32,576 nt of DNA from Thermomucor indicae-seudaticae (Eukaryota; Mucoromycota; Mucoromycetes; Mucorales; Lichtheimiaceae): NCBI GenBank assembly GCA_000787465.1, contig JSYX01000399.1, positions 1-32,576 on the forward strand, written 5' to 3'. A model generated the notes under the pieces. It was not told the origin of the DNA. It ran no database searches and saw only the letters and a list, made by a program, of their open reading frames with translations. Below are positions 31,152-32,576 of this stretch, in pieces; position 1 is the stretch's first letter, and each line of letters opens with the position of its first letter. The translations under genes and the position numbers were made by a program.

Positions 31152-32576
31152 ATGAATAACGAAGAGGACACGCTTGAGTTGCGCCAAGAGATCCTTTCTC
31201 TCAAAAAATATTTACTGCGTTGGGAACAGAAGTTCGCGTTGGAGCATGGCAGAAAGCCCACGGTCGCCGATATTCACGATAGGCTTGATTTTGGTAAGTA
31301 GCTGCTAGGCGCGCACACATACGTCTCTCGTCTCTTTTTGGCCACTAACTCAAAATAATTGCTCAACTTTTTAGCCAGGTACTACCGGCAATACAACAAC
31401 ATCATGAAGAAACTGCAGGGTCCCCGTGAAAAGCCATTGACGTTCGCAGAAAGACTGGCAGAAGTCGCGGCCGAGGAAAACGCACGACAGCAGGCAGCCA
31501 GCGACAAGCAACAGCAGCAGCAACAGCAGCAGCATCGTCATGTGTCTGACACAGACAATAACGAGGATGACAACGCGGAGACTGCTAAAGACGATGAGGC
31601 GCAGCAATAGAGTGAGGGAACCAAGGCAATGACCCCGTCACGCCGCTACATGACGGACGATTGCGAGGACGCAGTGACCCGTCCGCCATCACCTTACCGC
31701 CAGGACTTTGATCCTTACAGGTCACCACGCCGCAACTCCCACAAACCGTCGCCCAACGAACGCACTTCGCGGACCACTACTGCTACCCGTAGTAAGATCA
31801 ATAGTCCTGCAATGAGCAACATCGCTAGCGGGCCCAGAAGACACAAGTATGAAACATTTAGCGGAACTACAGAACTCGTAAAGATACTTCGAGCAGATGA
31901 ATACCTGTCCGAGTTGCACAACGAAGCCTTCTGGCTTGACATATCGGTAGAGGAATTGATGGAACGAAAGAAGCAAGGACAGTCGACAGCAAATGCGGAG
32001 TCATCGACAGCAGGTCAGAAACGAAAGTTGAGGGATGAGACGGAGGATGTCGTGAATCAGCAAGAGGAGGAAGAAGAATCATTCAAGCGTGTGCCTGTGG
32101 ATCTTCTATTTGAGAACTCAAAACACTCGGCGACAGAAAGCAAGAGCCAGCAGGGCAAGTCAAGAAAGGGAAAAGAACGTGCGGTCCCAGTGAAGGAGGA
32201 TGAAAAAAGCGTGGTAGAACCACCCAAGAAGCCTTAGAAGGCGGCTAGTGACAGTGATACGAAAGAATCAAGTACAGCAGAAAGCGCTAAAGTCAAGGAG
32301 AACAAGATTGATGAAGAAAGCAAGGGAGAAGGAAAGAAGAAAGATGAATTGACAGGCCAGAAGAAAAGAGAGCGAGATACGGATGACCAGGATAAATACG
32401 ACGGCTTTTCACCACCGAAAAAGAAGTATCGCAACATCTTTGCCAAAAATCCCAACCGGCTTGACCGGAATGACCCGGAATTCCAAAGAAGAAAGAAGAT
32501 AGTAGACAAGATGTTTGCCCATTTAGTACCGTCTCCCAAGCCCATTGACACCCTGACCCCGGCACTGCGAGCTGAA
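31152..32576 (+). CDS. sld2: DNA replication regulator SLD2/DRC1, partial, with two in-frame TAG codons
   Basis: Sld2, once phosphorylated by CDK, binds Dpb11 and helps activate the replicative helicase at origins. Exon 1 is 31152-31293 and exon 2 starts at 31375 (GTAAGT...TTTTTAG intron). The N-terminus carries the family signature: LRQEILSLKKYLLRWEQKF, HGRKPTVADI, then ARYYRQYNNIMKKL. A poly-Gln tract (~31510-31533) follows. Downstream are several CDK-type Ser/Thr-Pro sites (TPSR, PPSPYR, YRSPRR, KPSPNE, NSPAM), and then a Lys/Glu-rich region with two predicted basic clusters. The same frame continues to the window end, so the gene is cut at 32576. It is interrupted by TAG at 31608-31610 and TAG at 32235-32237. 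Each could be the last three bases of an in-frame intron (31542-31610, 69 nt; 32190-32237, 48 nt). A pseudogene or stop readthrough are the alternatives. Confidence 0.75.

Noticed and set aside
31608..32237. Genome-wide reassignment of TAG to an amino acid
   Set aside because: The four well-modelled genes (kinase, nudC, HECT ligase, GDI) plus the HMG gene contain no internal in-frame TAG in nearly 4900 codons, and nudC ends with TAG at the expected place. The two TAGs are specific to the SLD2 frame.

Overview
The window looks like nuclear DNA of an early-diverging filamentous fungus, most likely a mucoralean (Mucoromycota). The reasons are many short spliceosomal introns (42-86 nt), a group III hybrid histidine kinase, a short fungal-type NudC and a fungal Zn2Cys6 factor relic. 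I cannot name the species. I built the gene models by hand from reading frame, splice signals and family conservation. Each of the four large models closes exactly in frame.

Layout. 1-2628: no convincing gene, one dispersed 31-bp repeat, and the CT-rich promoter of the next gene. 2629-9098 (+): a very long group III (Nik1/Os-1-like) hybrid histidine kinase of about 2024 aa with twelve ~92-aa HAMP units. 9551-10435 (-): NudC, 192 aa. 10847-16926 (-): a UFD4/TRIP12-type HECT ubiquitin ligase, 1860 aa. 17322-19041 (-): Rab GDP-dissociation inhibitor, 441 aa. These four are ordinary housekeeping or signalling genes and form a dense block.

From about 19.0 kb onward the DNA becomes gene-poor and accessory-like. 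It holds an orphan open frame (19.6 kb) and a fragment that may be a PP2-like beta-sandwich protein (21.3-22.0 kb, -). A two-HMG-box protein follows (22560-23697, +), with a degenerate copy of its own 3' end downstream. Next is a broken, 3'-truncated Zn2Cys6/Fungal_trans transcription factor (24.0-25.0 kb, -). Beyond it are a 28-bp minisatellite (26.0-26.3 kb), a hairpin-rich non-coding stretch, a possible LINE relic (27.0-27.7 kb), a MITE-like element with inverted ends (28.2-28.5 kb) and decayed coding fragments (29-30 kb). The window ends inside an SLD2/DRC1 DNA-replication gene (31152->32576, +).

How the genes relate: they do not form an operon or cluster pathway. The kinase feeds the HOG-type stress phosphorelay, NudC serves dynein/LIS1, the HECT ligase acts in ubiquitin-fusion and N-degron proteolysis, GDI recycles Rab GTPases, and Sld2 starts DNA replication under CDK control.

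Most interesting points: (1) the SLD2 frame stays open through two isolated in-frame TAG codons, each lying at the 3' end of a possible intron of length 3n; (2) the kinase has twelve HAMP units, two of them made by a very recent 276-bp tandem duplication; (3) five introns in four genes need an AAG 3' splice site, and two introns are GC-AG.
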